Shown in pieces: positions 44,240 through 52,762 of a DNA stretch of 64,000 nucleotides. Source of the DNA: Sphingomonas sp. 32-62-10 (GTDB taxonomy: Bacteria > Pseudomonadota > Alphaproteobacteria > Sphingomonadales > Sphingomonadaceae); contig NCEE01000005.1 of assembly GCA_002280555.1 (NCBI GenBank), positions 1 to 64,000 on the forward strand, given 5' to 3'. Both the position numbers and the translations under genes were made by a program. The notes below the pieces were generated by a model that worked only from the letters and a program-made list of their open reading frames with translations, was not told the origin of the DNA and made no database searches. Within the stretch, counting starts at the first letter, position 1, and each line of letters opens with the position of its first letter.

Positions 44240-44860
44240 ATGCGTCGATTCGCTCTGGCGGGCATGCTGGTTCTTGGCGCCTGTACGCAGGCTGAGCCGG
44301 TCGGGAACCGCCCGGACGCCAATGATGCCCAGGTAAATGTTTCGGAAAACGGCACCGCCGATGATGGAAATGGTGGCGATGCCGAGGTGGGCCAGACGTC
44401 CGCCGCGCTGGTGCTCAGCCTAGCGCCTGACGGGTTGCAACTGGTTGAAGCGATCAGCGGTAAGACATATCCGATCCCGTTCGGCACGCCCGAAAAAGAT
44501 ACCGTCGATCGCGTCGCCAAGGCACGCGGCGATCTTGTCGATAAAGGTGGAAATGACGAATGCGGGGCAGGCCCGATCGCCTATGCCAATTTCGGGGGCA
44601 ATGTCTCGTTGATCTTCCAGGACGGCAAGTTCGCTGGATGGAGCGTTAATGATGGTGGTGATTCCAAGATCACGACCCTGACTGGAATCGGGCTTGGTTC
44701 GACCCGCAAGGCGCTCGAGGCTGCTTATGCCGTAACGGTCGAGGAAAGCAGCATCGGCACTGAATTTTCCGCAGGGGAACTGTCGGGCCTGCTCAATGGC
44801 AAGGGCCCTGATGCGAAGGTGACAGACATTTGGGCGGGCGTGACCTGCATCGCGCGGTGA
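44240..44860 (+). CDS. Uncharacterised lipoprotein
   Basis: The 206-residue protein starts with a lipoprotein signal (RRFALAGMLVLGAC, lipid cysteine at 15), then an Asn/Asp/Gly-rich linker and a globular domain with one CGAG and a C-terminal DIWAGVTCIAR, which may form a disulphide. It should be anchored in a membrane facing the periplasm. I do not recognise the family. A GGGGGGGCAAAG ribosome binding site precedes the ATG. Confidence 0.75.
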   Translation: MRRFALAGMLVLGACTQAEPVGNRPDANDAQVNVSENGTADDGNGGDAEVGQTSAALVLSLAPDGLQLVEAISGKTYPIPFGTPEKDTVDRVAKARGDLVDKGGNDECGAGPIAYANFGGNVSLIFQDGKFAGWSVNDGGDSKITTLTGIGLGSTRKALEAAYAVTVEESSIGTEFSAGELSGLLNGKGPDAKVTDIWAGVTCIAR

Positions 44861-44864
44861 CTCG

Positions 44865-45212
44865 ATGGCTGTTACGATTTACGGCATCAAGAATTGCGAC
44901 ACGATGAAGAAGGCACGGGCCTGGCTTGATACCGCTGGAATCTCGTACCAGTTTCATGATTATAAGGCGAACGGCGTCGATGCCGGTTTGCTGCGGCGCT
45001 GGGTCGATGAAGCGGGGTGGGAGACAGTTCTCAACCGGGCAGGAACGACCTTTCGGGCCTTGCCCGATATCCACAAGCAGGGGATCGACGCCGACAGGGC
45101 GATTACGCTGATGCTCGCCCACCCATCGATGATCAAGCGACCCGTGCTTGTCGATGGCGCACGGCTGTTGATCGGTTTCAAGCCTGACGCCTATTCGGCC
45201 TTTTTCCGCTGA
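44865..45212 (+). CDS. ArsC/Spx-family protein, YffB-like
   Basis: The 115-residue thioredoxin-fold protein has MAVTIYGIKNCDTMKKARAWLD, typical of the YffB branch of the arsenate reductase/Spx family, and RPVLVDGARLLIGFKPDAYSAFF at the end. It keeps the single active-site cysteine (residue 11) but not the arsenate reductase context. YffB proteins interact with glutathione; their role is not established. It lies four bases after the lipoprotein gene. Confidence 0.88.
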   Translation: MAVTIYGIKNCDTMKKARAWLDTAGISYQFHDYKANGVDAGLLRRWVDEAGWETVLNRAGTTFRALPDIHKQGIDADRAITLMLAHPSMIKRPVLVDGARLLIGFKPDAYSAFFR

Positions 45213-45276
45213 ACCCGGGCTTGGCGTGAGCCGCAGGCGCCCCATATCGTCGTTACACCCACTGGAGCCTGCCCCC

Positions 45277-45558
45277 ATGCCGACCGCCACCTGGAACGAC
45301 ACCGTCATCGCGCAATCGGACGCCACGATCGTGGTCGAAGGCAATCATTACTTCCCACCCGAATCGGTCAATATGGCACTGCTGGCTGACAGCAAGACGC
45401 ACACGCATTGCCCATGGAAGGGCGACGCCAGCTATATGACGATCGTGATAGATGGCACGAAGAATGCCGACGCCGTCTGGTATTATCCCGAGCCCAAGGA
45501 AAAGGCCGCGCAGATCAAGGGGTATTTCGCCTTCTGGAAGGGCGTTAAGGTGGCCTGA
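45277..45558 (+). CDS. DUF427 domain protein
   Basis: The 93-residue protein has the DUF427 core: VIAQSDATIVVEGNHYFPPESV, then THTHCPWKGDASYMTI and AVWYYPEPKEKAAQIKGYFAFW. This small mainly-beta fold is widespread in bacteria, and no function is fixed. ACTGGAG lies about ten bases before the ATG at 45277; the frame is open to 45226. Confidence 0.9.
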   Translation: MPTATWNDTVIAQSDATIVVEGNHYFPPESVNMALLADSKTHTHCPWKGDASYMTIVIDGTKNADAVWYYPEPKEKAAQIKGYFAFWKGVKVA

Positions 45559-45642
45559 CGCACCGAGCTTTCGCCGCCTATTGCCAATTTCGTCTCGTCG
45601 GCCCAGCTTCTGCGCCGGACTTTGGGGGGGGGGAGTGGGCTG

Positions 45643-46080
45643 ATGAGCAGCGGGAATCATAAACCGGCAATCTGGTTCTGGGTCGTCGCTGGCCTGTTTT
45701 TGCTGTGGGATATCGCGGGCATTTTCGCATTTTATGTGCATGTTGGGGTCGATACCGCGGCATTGGCGGCGATGACGGCTTATGACCGGCAGGCCTATCT
45801 GGCGCTGCCGTCATGGTACAACTGGGTGTTTGCGTTGGCGGTTTGGCCGGCATTGCTTGGCTCGGTGGCATTGCTGGCGCGGTCGAAATTTGCCCGACCG
45901 CTCTTTATCGCCTCGCTGATCGGCGTGATCGTTCAGTTCGGCTGGGTGTTCGGTGCCACCGATCTGATTGCGGTCAAGGGCGTGCTGGCGACAGTGCCGT
46001 TCCCTATCTTCATCTTTGTGCTTGCGGTCGCCCAGGTCTGGTTTGCGGGTATCGCAACCAAGCGCGGTTGGCTGCGCTAA
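45643..46080 (+). CDS. Small four-helix membrane protein
   Basis: The 145-residue protein has four hydrophobic helices (IWFWVVAGLFLLWDIAGIFAFYV, WVFALAVWPALLGSVALLA, LFIASLIGVIVQFGWVFG, FPIFIFVLAVAQVWFAGI) and ends KRGWLR. The gene at 54607-55050 has the same layout and ends RRGWLR, so the two look like paralogues. A run of ten G (45624-45633) forms the ribosome binding site. Its TAA overlaps the TAG of the convergent regulator gene. Function unknown. Confidence 0.8.
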   Translation: MSSGNHKPAIWFWVVAGLFLLWDIAGIFAFYVHVGVDTAALAAMTAYDRQAYLALPSWYNWVFALAVWPALLGSVALLARSKFARPLFIASLIGVIVQFGWVFGATDLIAVKGVLATVPFPIFIFVLAVAQVWFAGIATKRGWLR

Positions 46081-46289
46081 CCGCGCCACTGGAACACCTC
46101 GTCGAGCGGTTTGCCGAACACAGCCGCGATCTTGAAGGCCGCCTCGAGCGACGGAGAATATTTGCCAGCCTCGATCGCGGCGACTGTTTGTCGGGTCATG
46201 CCGATTTTCTCGGCCAGCTCGGCTTGAGTCATCTCGCCCGCCATGAAGCGCAGCGTGCGGATATTGTTAGTGATTGCAAGGCTCGCCAC
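46077..46289 (-). CDS. XRE-family transcriptional regulator, YozG-like
   Basis: The 70-residue protein is a single helix-turn-helix domain: ITNNIRTLRFMAGEMTQAELAEKIGMTRQTVAAIEAGKYSPSLEAAFKIAAVFGKPLDEVF. It starts at a GTG (46289) with GGGAGGG upstream; an upstream in-frame ATG at 46331 would lie inside the previous gene. It begins three bases after the membrane protein gene stop. Small XRE proteins of this class are often paired with a membrane partner, as here, and usually repress their own operon. Confidence 0.88.
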   Translation of the reverse strand: MASLAITNNIRTLRFMAGEMTQAELAEKIGMTRQTVAAIEAGKYSPSLEAAFKIAAVFGKPLDEVFQWRG

Positions 46290-46291
46290 GG

Positions 46292-46756
46292 TCAGCCCTC
46301 CCGGCGATAGCGCCAGAGCTGCGCGCCGCAATCAACCAGATGCGCAAGGACGAGCGCGAGCAACAAGGCATTGCCGATCACGACGGCGTTGACCGTCTCG
46401 GGCGGGCCGCTCAGCCAGCGCGGCGCGGCCGCGACGATCAGCGGCATCGCGAGCATGATCATCACAATGAGTAACGACAGCACGGTATATGCAGGCACGG
46501 CGGCGGTGGCAGCAAAGTCGCGGTCGCGCGCGTCGGTTGGGGCATTCGCATCGTCGGGCGTCATGATCGCCAGGACGATTGTGGCTGCTACCTGAACCCC
46601 AACCACAAGGATCACCGATTTGATGAACCCGCCATACGCCTGCCCCGCATCAACCACGCCGCGCGCGAGCAGCCAGCCGACATCGACCAGATAGGCACCC
46701 CAGATTGCGGTCACCGCCACCATTGATACCCAAAGCATTTTCTCGCGAAAGGTCAT
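46292..46756 (-). CDS. Four-helix membrane protein paired with the XRE regulator
   Basis: The 154-residue protein begins MTFREKMLWVSMVAVTAIWGAYLVDVG and has four membrane helices (further VILVVGVQVAATIVLAI, YTVLSLLIVMIMLAMPLIVAA, AVVIGNALLLALVLAHLVD). GAGGAGATCGAC supports the ATG at 46756 (minus strand); the frame is open to 46831. This resembles the membrane partner often encoded next to YozG-type regulators. It may be a sensor or a stress protein; function is not known. Confidence 0.78.
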   Translation of the reverse strand: MTFREKMLWVSMVAVTAIWGAYLVDVGWLLARGVVDAGQAYGGFIKSVILVVGVQVAATIVLAIMTPDDANAPTDARDRDFAATAAVPAYTVLSLLIVMIMLAMPLIVAAAPRWLSGPPETVNAVVIGNALLLALVLAHLVDCGAQLWRYRREG

Positions 46757-46767
46757 GTCGATCTCCT

Positions 46768-46809
46768 CAATGTCATTCAACATTGGCATTGTGTTAGATA
46801 TATATAACA
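46768..46809 (-). promoter_or_regulatory. Operator-like palindromes of the membrane protein/XRE operon
   Basis: Two inverted repeats lie just upstream of the operon: CAATGTCA/TGGCATTG with an eight-base spacer at 46768-46791 (one mismatch), overlapping the ribosome binding site, and TGTTA/TAACA around TATATA at 46792-46809, which may include the -10 box. They suit self-repression by the XRE protein. Confidence 0.5.
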
Positions 46810-46882
46810 TCGAGTCAATAATATTAGTCATAAATGGCTAACTGCTCTGGCTTCATTGCTGATGATCCGCTAGCCCGCTGGG

Positions 46883-47758
46883 ATGTCCACGACGTACACG
46901 ATCGACACCGCGACCAGCCGGGCGACACCCACGCCGGCGCCAATGAAGCGCCTGACCGTTCCTGCCATCCGCGCGCGCAAAACGGGGGGCGCAGTCGCAG
47001 GTGAGCCACTGGTGATGCTGACCGCCTACACGGTACGCATGGCGCAATTGCTCGATCCGCACTGCGATATGCTGTTGGTTGGCGACAGCCTGGGTCAGGT
47101 GATTTACGGCCTGCCATCGACAGTGCCCGTCACGCTGGAGATGATGGCGGCGCACGGCGCAGCAGTGGTGCGCGGCAGTTATCACAGCGTGGTGGTGATC
47201 GATATGCCGTTCGGCAGCTATGAAGCCTCTCCCGAAAAAGCATTTGAAAGCGCGGCTTGGCTGCTCAAACAAACCGGCGCCGCGGCGGTAAAGCTGGAGG
47301 GTGGGGCTGCAATGGCACCGACCGTGCGGTTCCTGGGTGAGCGCGGCATTCCGGTGATGGGCCATGTCGGGCTGACGCCCCAGGCGGTCAACGTGCTGGG
47401 CGGCTATGGCGCGCGAGGCCGCACGAAAGCCGAAGCACAAAAGATCATCGAGGACGCCGTTGCGATTGCTGAAGCGGGCGCGTTCGCCATCGTGATCGAG
47501 GGCGTGGTGGAGCCGATCGCGATCATGATCACCCAGACTGTCGCGTGCCCTACGATCGGGATCGGCGCGTCGGCGCAGTGCGATGGCCAGGTGCTGGTGG
47601 CTGAAGACATGCTTGGCCTGTTCGATCGCACGCCGCGCTTCGTGAAGCGGTTCGATGATCTGGCGGGCCGTATTTCCGCCGCGGTTGGCAGCTATGCCGC
47701 TGATGTTCGCAGTCGGGCATTTCCGGGGGCGGAACAGACCTATGCGCCCAAGGATTAA
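46883..47758 (+). CDS. panB: 3-methyl-2-oxobutanoate hydroxymethyltransferase
   Basis: The 291-residue PanB makes ketopantoate from 2-oxoisovalerate and methylenetetrahydrofolate, the first step toward pantothenate and CoA. Signatures are MLTAYTVRMAQLLDP, LLVGDSLGQVIYGLPSTVPVTLEMM, VKLEGG, GHVGLTPQ and TIGIGASAQCDGQVLVAEDMLGL. About 20 extra residues precede the conserved MKRLTVPAIRARK, so ATG 46943 is an alternative start. Divergent from the membrane protein/XRE operon. Confidence 0.95.
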   Translation: MSTTYTIDTATSRATPTPAPMKRLTVPAIRARKTGGAVAGEPLVMLTAYTVRMAQLLDPHCDMLLVGDSLGQVIYGLPSTVPVTLEMMAAHGAAVVRGSYHSVVVIDMPFGSYEASPEKAFESAAWLLKQTGAAAVKLEGGAAMAPTVRFLGERGIPVMGHVGLTPQAVNVLGGYGARGRTKAEAQKIIEDAVAIAEAGAFAIVIEGVVEPIAIMITQTVACPTIGIGASAQCDGQVLVAEDMLGLFDRTPRFVKRFDDLAGRISAAVGSYAADVRSRAFPGAEQTYAPKD

Positions 47759-47849
47759 GCGGGGTACATGCGTGCGGATTGATGCCCTTTCGTTTGATCC
47801 ACGCCGCCGCTAAGGTCCGCGCCTTCCTGCCCGATACCACCGTCACTTA

Positions 47850-48563
47850 ATGGAGCCGCACTTGGCCATCACGCCGCAAAATAACGAAGCCTTTCTGCGC
47901 GAAGTCGATGAAGAGCTCCGCCGCGATCAGGCGATGCAGTTCTGGACGCGCTATGGCCGTTGGATGATTGGGGCGGTGGTGCTGGCACTTGCGGTTTTCG
48001 GTGGCGTGCTGTTCTGGCAGAATCGCCAGCAGCAATTGGCCGGCGAGCAAGGCGAGAAGATCGCGACCATCTTTGAAAAGCTCGGCACGGGCGATGAGAA
48101 GGGGGCAACGGCACCATTGGCGGAGATCGCCGGATCAGGCATCGGTGCCTATCGATCGATTGCGCGGTTCACCCAGGCGGATGTGCTGCTGCAGAAGAAC
48201 GATTTGAAGGGCGCGGCGGCCAAGTTCGCCGAAGTAGCGAACGACAGTAGTGCGGCCAAGCCGTTTCGCGATCTCGCGCTGGTTCGCCAAACATATGCCG
48301 AATTCGACAGCTTGAAGCCCCAGACCGTTATTGACCGGCTAAAGCCGCTCGCGGTGAAGGGGGAACCCTGGTTCGGATCGGCTGGGGAACTGGTGGCCAT
48401 CGCCTATTTGCAATTGCGCCGGAACCGTGAGGCGGGCGCATTGTTTGGAGAGATTGCCAAGGATCGGAAGGTGCCGGAAAGCCTGCGCCAGCGCGCGGTC
48501 CAGATGGCCGGTGTACTCGGCGTCGATGCGATCGACCAAGGTGAGGAAAAGAAACCGCAATGA
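47850..48563 (+). CDS. YfgM-like tetratricopeptide membrane protein
   Basis: The 237-residue protein has an N-terminal cytoplasmic segment, one helix (MIGAVVLALAVFGGVLFW near residue 39-56) and TPR-like helices in the periplasm (RSIARFTQADVLLQKNDLKGAAAKFAEVAND). This matches the YfgM/DUF2133 family, chaperone-like partners of the Sec translocon. It sits directly before bamB and der, the same order as yfgM-bamB-der in E. coli, and overlaps bamB by four bases. Confidence 0.9.
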   Translation: MEPHLAITPQNNEAFLREVDEELRRDQAMQFWTRYGRWMIGAVVLALAVFGGVLFWQNRQQQLAGEQGEKIATIFEKLGTGDEKGATAPLAEIAGSGIGAYRSIARFTQADVLLQKNDLKGAAAKFAEVANDSSAAKPFRDLALVRQTYAEFDSLKPQTVIDRLKPLAVKGEPWFGSAGELVAIAYLQLRRNREAGALFGEIAKDRKVPESLRQRAVQMAGVLGVDAIDQGEEKKPQ

Positions 48564-49882
48564 AGAAATCTCTGAAGACGTCGATCGCCATAGCGTTGGT
48601 GGTGGCGTTGAGCGGCTGCGGTGCGTTCAAGGGTGGCCAGAAAAAGACGCCGACGCTTGGCAGTCGCGTCCCGATCCTGGTGGCCGAAAATGGCGCTGAG
48701 GTCGATAAATCGATTGCCGATGTACAGGTTTTGCTGCCGCCGCCCGCCGCTAATGTCGATTGGGCGCAGCCCGGCGGTAATGCCGCCAAGTCGATGGGCC
48801 ATGTTGCGCTCGGTACCGGAATGACCCGGCTCTGGTCGGCAAGCATTGATGGCGGTTCGGTCCGCCAGCGGCTCGGAGCTGCCCCGGTAGTAGCCGACAA
48901 CAAGCTGTTTGCGGTTGATGTCGATGCTGTGGCGCACGCCTTTGCGGCGGATACCGGCAAGCTGTTGTGGTCCGCTAAACTGATTGAAAACAAGGATAAT
49001 CGGGCGGCGCGTTTTGGCGGTGGCATTAGCTATGATGATGGCAAGGTCTTTGCCACCACAGGGCTGGGTGATATCGTTGCCTTGAACGCAGCTGATGGCG
49101 CCGTGCTCTGGCGGGCGCATCCTGCGGGCCCGCTTCGGGGCGCGCCGACTGTCGCCAATGGCGCGCTCTACATTGTGAGCCAGAATAACGAGCTCGTTGC
49201 GCTGTCGCAGGCCGATGGATCGATCCAGTGGACCGGCAGCGGATCGCTCGAATCGCAGGGCGTGTTCGGGGTTGGCGCCCCCGCCGCCGGACGCGGCACG
49301 ATTGTCGCCGGTTTCTCGTCAGGCGAACTTTATGCGTATCGCTATGAGAATGGCCGTGTGCTGTGGACTGAGGTGCTTTCACGCACCAGCGTATCGACAT
49401 CGGTATCGAGTTTGACTGATATCGATGCCGCGCCGGTTATTGACCAGAACCGTGTTTATGCCGTCGGTGAAGGCGGGCGCATGGTCTCGCTCGAACTGAC
49501 GACCGGGCAGCGCGTTTGGGAACAGAATCTGGCTGGTGTTTCGACGCCGTGGATCGCGGGTGAATGGCTGTTCGTGGTCACCGAAGATGCCAAGCTGTAT
49601 TGCCTGTCGCGCGCGAATGGCAAAATCCGCTGGATCAGTGATCTTGGCGGATTCAAAAATGTGAAGAAACGCAAAAACCCCATTCACTGGTCCGGCCCGG
49701 TCCTCGCTGGCGACCAATTGATCCTGCTGAATTCCGAGGGGCAGATCGTGCCCGTTTCGCCCGCCACGGGGCAAAAAGGGGAGATCATCAAGGGCAGTTC
49801 GGCGTTCAGCCTGCCGCCATTGGTGGCCAACAACATTTTGTACACGATCGACAGCAAGGGGCGCATTTCCGCCTATCGTTGA
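48560..49882 (+). CDS. bamB: Outer membrane protein assembly factor BamB
   Basis: The 440-residue lipoprotein (MKKSLKTSIAIALVVALSGC, lipid cysteine at 20) carries an eight-bladed beta-propeller of PQQ-like repeats, for example FAADTGKLLWSAKLI, LNAADGAVLWRAHPAG, LSQADGSIQWTGSG, LTTGQRVWEQNL and SRANGKIRWISDL. BamB is the scaffold of the BAM complex that inserts beta-barrel proteins. It lies between the YfgM-like gene and der, the conserved context. Confidence 0.94.
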   Translation: MKKSLKTSIAIALVVALSGCGAFKGGQKKTPTLGSRVPILVAENGAEVDKSIADVQVLLPPPAANVDWAQPGGNAAKSMGHVALGTGMTRLWSASIDGGSVRQRLGAAPVVADNKLFAVDVDAVAHAFAADTGKLLWSAKLIENKDNRAARFGGGISYDDGKVFATTGLGDIVALNAADGAVLWRAHPAGPLRGAPTVANGALYIVSQNNELVALSQADGSIQWTGSGSLESQGVFGVGAPAAGRGTIVAGFSSGELYAYRYENGRVLWTEVLSRTSVSTSVSSLTDIDAAPVIDQNRVYAVGEGGRMVSLELTTGQRVWEQNLAGVSTPWIAGEWLFVVTEDAKLYCLSRANGKIRWISDLGGFKNVKKRKNPIHWSGPVLAGDQLILLNSEGQIVPVSPATGQKGEIIKGSSAFSLPPLVANNILYTIDSKGRISAYR

Positions 49883-49933
49883 TGGTTTTTCACGGCGGGT
49901 GGCGAAAATCGGCAACGGCGCTACAAGGCGCCG

Positions 49934-51301
49934 ATGTCTAAACTTCCCGTCGTCGCAATCATTGGCCGTCCTAATGTCGGCAAATCCACCTTGTTCAACC
50001 GGCTCGTCGGCAAAAAGCTCGCGCTGGTTGACGATCGCCCCGGCGTTACGCGTGACCGGCGGGAGGGTGATGCCCATCTGATCGGCCTCGATTTCCGCAT
50101 CATCGATACGGCCGGCTATGAAGATGAGGACCCGGCATCGCTGCCTGGCCGAATGCGTCAGCAGACCGAGGCCGCGGTGAAAATGGCTGATGTGGCGCTG
50201 TTCCTGATCGACGCGCGCGTTGGTCTGGTGCCGCTTGACGAAGAAATCGCACGCTGGTTGCGCGGCTCCACCACGCCAATCGTGTTGGTCGCCAACAAGG
50301 CGGAAGGCCGCGCCGGTGAGGCGGGCGTGCTTGATTCGCTGTCGCTGGGGCTGGGCGATCCGGTGCAGTTATCCGCCGAACATGGCGAAGGGCTGGGCGA
50401 TTTGTTCGACGCATTGTTTCCTCACCTTGAAGGCAAAGTGATCGAAGACGATGCGGTTGAGGAAGACGATAACCCCAATGCCGTCCTCAAGCTGGCGATT
50501 GTCGGGCGGCCAAATGCGGGCAAATCGACACTGATCAATCGCATCCTGGGGGAAGATCGTCTCATTACCGGGCCGGAAGCGGGCATTACCCGCGATTCGA
50601 TAGCCATCGACTGGGAATGGCCCAATCCAGCGGGCGGCACGCGTGCCGTTCGGCTCATCGACACAGCCGGCATGCGCAAGCGCGCCAATGTCCAGGACAA
50701 GCTCGAAAAACTGTCGGTTGCCGATGCGCTGCACGCGATCGATTTTGCCGAAGTCGTCGTGCTGCTGCTCGATGCTACTCGGGGACTGGAGGTGCAGGAC
50801 CTGAAGATCGCCGATCGTGCGCTGCAGGAAGGCCGTGCGCTGGTGATCGCGCTCAACAAATGGGATGTCGCTGAGGATGCGAGCAGGCTTTTCAACGGCG
50901 TGCGGGCTGCACTTGATGAGGGGCTGGCTCAGGTGCGCGGCGTTCCGTTGCTCACAATCTCTGGCGCCACCGGCAAGGGCATTGATCAACTGATTGCCGC
51001 TGCGTTCGAAACCCGTGACGCCTGGTCGCGACGCGTTGGCACAGGCGAACTCAACCGCTGGTTCGAACGCGCGATCGAGGCCAACCCGCCACCGGCGCCC
51101 GGGGGCAAGCGAATCAAGCTGCGCTATTTGACCCAAGCGAAAACGCGGCCACCTGGCTTTGTGCTGTTCGGTACGCGCGTCGATCAGTTGCCTGAGAGCT
51201 ATCAGCGTTACTTGATCAACGGGATCCGACGCGATCTGGGGTTTGGTGCGGTGCCGGTGCGCTTGACGCTGCGGGCACCAAAGAATCCGTTCGATCAGTG
51301 A
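49934..51301 (+). CDS. der: Ribosome biogenesis GTPase Der (EngA)
   Basis: The 455-residue protein has two GTPase domains in tandem: GRPNVGKSTLFNRL near residue 10 with DTAGYEDED and NKAEG, and GRPNAGKSTLINRI near 188 with DTAGMRKR and NKWDV, followed by a KH-like domain (PGGKRIKLRYLTQAKTRPPGFVLFG). Der acts in 50S assembly. The stop overlaps the start of the TusA-like gene. Confidence 0.97.
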   Translation: MSKLPVVAIIGRPNVGKSTLFNRLVGKKLALVDDRPGVTRDRREGDAHLIGLDFRIIDTAGYEDEDPASLPGRMRQQTEAAVKMADVALFLIDARVGLVPLDEEIARWLRGSTTPIVLVANKAEGRAGEAGVLDSLSLGLGDPVQLSAEHGEGLGDLFDALFPHLEGKVIEDDAVEEDDNPNAVLKLAIVGRPNAGKSTLINRILGEDRLITGPEAGITRDSIAIDWEWPNPAGGTRAVRLIDTAGMRKRANVQDKLEKLSVADALHAIDFAEVVVLLLDATRGLEVQDLKIADRALQEGRALVIALNKWDVAEDASRLFNGVRAALDEGLAQVRGVPLLTISGATGKGIDQLIAAAFETRDAWSRRVGTGELNRWFERAIEANPPPAPGGKRIKLRYLTQAKTRPPGFVLFGTRVDQLPESYQRYLINGIRRDLGFGAVPVRLTLRAPKNPFDQ

Positions 51302-51543
51302 CGGTGCATATCGACGCGCGCGGGATGCGGTGCCCTTGGCCCGCGATTCGGTTGGCGCGGGCGCTGCGCGCGGGAGTTCTGCCAATCGAGATCATTGTCG
51401 ATGACCCGGCTGCGACGCGAGAGCTTACCGCGGTGGCTAAAGCAGCTGGGCTAACCATTCAGCCGATATCGAATGGCTTAGACACAGTTTTTCGTATTGC
51501 CGCATCCGATGGCGTCAACGTCTCGTTTACCCGCGCCCTGTAA
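51298..51543 (+). CDS. TusA-family sulfurtransferase-like protein
   Basis: The 81-residue protein has the TusA/SirA signature MRCPWPAIRLARAL (a CPxP motif with the sulfur-carrying cysteine at residue 12) and the PIEIIVDDPAATRELTAVAKAAG core. TusA relays sulfur for tRNA thiolation and cofactor synthesis. It starts at a GTG that overlaps the der stop by four bases (GTGA). Confidence 0.88.
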   Translation: MTVHIDARGMRCPWPAIRLARALRAGVLPIEIIVDDPAATRELTAVAKAAGLTIQPISNGLDTVFRIAASDGVNVSFTRAL

Positions 51544-51579
51544 TTACAGCCTGAGACCTTCGCTCTATTTCAGGGTGCG

Positions 51580-52017
51580 ATGGAGGAGCAATTCGTGACG
51601 ATGCACGGGAACATGCTGGTCGATTGGGATGCCTTTACGCAGGCGCGCAGCGAGCTGGGTGCCGGTTTTGTGCGAATCCTTGGCTATTTTCAGGAAGACG
51701 GGATCAAATCGGTCGCTGCGATCGAGGAGGCGATGCGTGCGGGCAGTGCCGCCGCGCTCGTCCTGCCTGCCCATACGCTGAAAGGAGAGGCGCGGCAGTT
51801 CGGGGCAGAGCCGCTCGGCTTGTTGGCCGAAAAGATCGAGACGATCGCGCGAACCTGCGTTGAAAAGCGGGATACGCCCGATGCCGCACTCGAACATGTT
51901 GTCCGCCTGCGCGAGCTGTTCGAATCGACCCTGGCATTGTTGCTGCGCGAGGCGAACCCGCTGGTCGAGCGCCGCCCGGTCAGCGGCTTTGGCCGCCGTG
52001 CCGTGGGGGGCATGTAA
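51580..52017 (+). CDS. Histidine phosphotransfer (Hpt) domain protein
   Basis: The 145-residue protein is a four-helix Hpt domain: the phosphorylated histidine is in LPAHTLKGEARQFGAEPLG near residue 68. It passes phosphate between response regulators or hybrid kinases in a phosphorelay. No kinase or receiver gene is adjacent, so its partners lie elsewhere. GATGGAGGAGC gives an overlapping ribosome binding region. Confidence 0.88.
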   Translation: MEEQFVTMHGNMLVDWDAFTQARSELGAGFVRILGYFQEDGIKSVAAIEEAMRAGSAAALVLPAHTLKGEARQFGAEPLGLLAEKIETIARTCVEKRDTPDAALEHVVRLRELFESTLALLLREANPLVERRPVSGFGRRAVGGM

Positions 52018-52021
52018 CGCT

Positions 52022-52507
52022 CTAGTCGTCGCCCATTTCGGCGCGGCTGTTAAGCTGAATATAGTTTTGCAGGCCCATCCGCTCGATCATGTCGAACTGC
52101 CTGTCGAGCATGTCGAGATGATCCTCCTCATTGCTCAGGATCATGGCGAATAGATCGCGCGACACATAATCGCGGACTTTTTCGGCATGTTCCACAGCAT
52201 CCCGAAGCGTCGCAATCGCCTCGACTTCAAGCGCGTGATCGCTGCGGAGAATCTCCTCCACCGTTTCACCGATTCGCAGGCGCCCGAGCAGCTGAAAATT
52301 GGGGAGCCCCTCCAGAAACAGGATGCGTTCCGCCAGCTTGTCGGCGTGCTTCATCTCGTCAATTGATTCATGGCGCTCAAGCGCGGCCAGTTTGGTGACG
52401 CCCCAATTATCGAGCATCCGGTAATGGAGCCAATATTGGTTGACGGCGGTCAGCTCGTTCTTGAGCACCTCGTTCAGATACTCGATGACCTTCGCATCAC
52501 CCTTCAT
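52022..52507 (-). CDS. bfr: Bacterioferritin
   Basis: The 161-residue protein is a bacterioferritin subunit: MKGDAKVIEYLNEVLKNELTAVNQYWLHYRML, HESIDEMKHADKLAERILFLEG and DHLDMLDRQFDMIERMG. The ferroxidase ligands (E at 18 in NELTA, ExxH in ESIDEMKH, and the later E/ExxH) and the heme-binding methionine region (DEMKH) are present. It stores iron as a 24-subunit shell. ATG 52507 is chosen, with GGAGATTGGT upstream; bfd lies 51 bases upstream. Confidence 0.95.
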   Translation of the reverse strand: MKGDAKVIEYLNEVLKNELTAVNQYWLHYRMLDNWGVTKLAALERHESIDEMKHADKLAERILFLEGLPNFQLLGRLRIGETVEEILRSDHALEVEAIATLRDAVEHAEKVRDYVSRDLFAMILSNEEDHLDMLDRQFDMIERMGLQNYIQLNSRAEMGDD

Positions 52508-52558
52508 CACCAATCTCCATTTGCGCTGTACGCAGATGACCGGCTTCCGTCCGGGCCG

Positions 52559-52729
52559 TCAAGCCACTGCGCGTTCCTGATCGATGATCGAGCGGGCAAA
52601 GGGGACGCACTGGCCGCATTTGGGTTGGCGACCGAGCGCGCGATACGCGGCACAGGCGCTGGTGGCACCATCACGCGCAGCCTGACGAACTTCGCGTTCA
52701 CGGATCGCATTGCAGACACAGACGACCAT
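52559..52729 (-). CDS. bfd: Bacterioferritin-associated ferredoxin
   Basis: A 56-residue gene with the sequence MVVCVCNAIREREVRQAARD and then GATSACAAYRALGRQP and KCGQCVPFARSIIDQERAVA. The four cysteines CxC (4 and 6) and CxxC (38 and 41) bind a [2Fe-2S] cluster, as in Bfd. Bfd reduces the bacterioferritin core so iron can be released. GAGGG lies just before the ATG. It precedes bfr, and a Fur-box-like site lies upstream. Confidence 0.95.
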   Translation of the reverse strand: MVVCVCNAIREREVRQAARDGATSACAAYRALGRQPKCGQCVPFARSIIDQERAVA

Positions 52730-52762
52730 TGTCACCCTCGCTCTCTGGTGACTGTATGGAGC

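Noticed and set aside
44865..45212. Arsenate reductase function for the ArsC-family gene
   Set aside because: The sequence belongs to the YffB/Spx-like branch and is not in an arsenic context; the true arsC is at 58850-59206.
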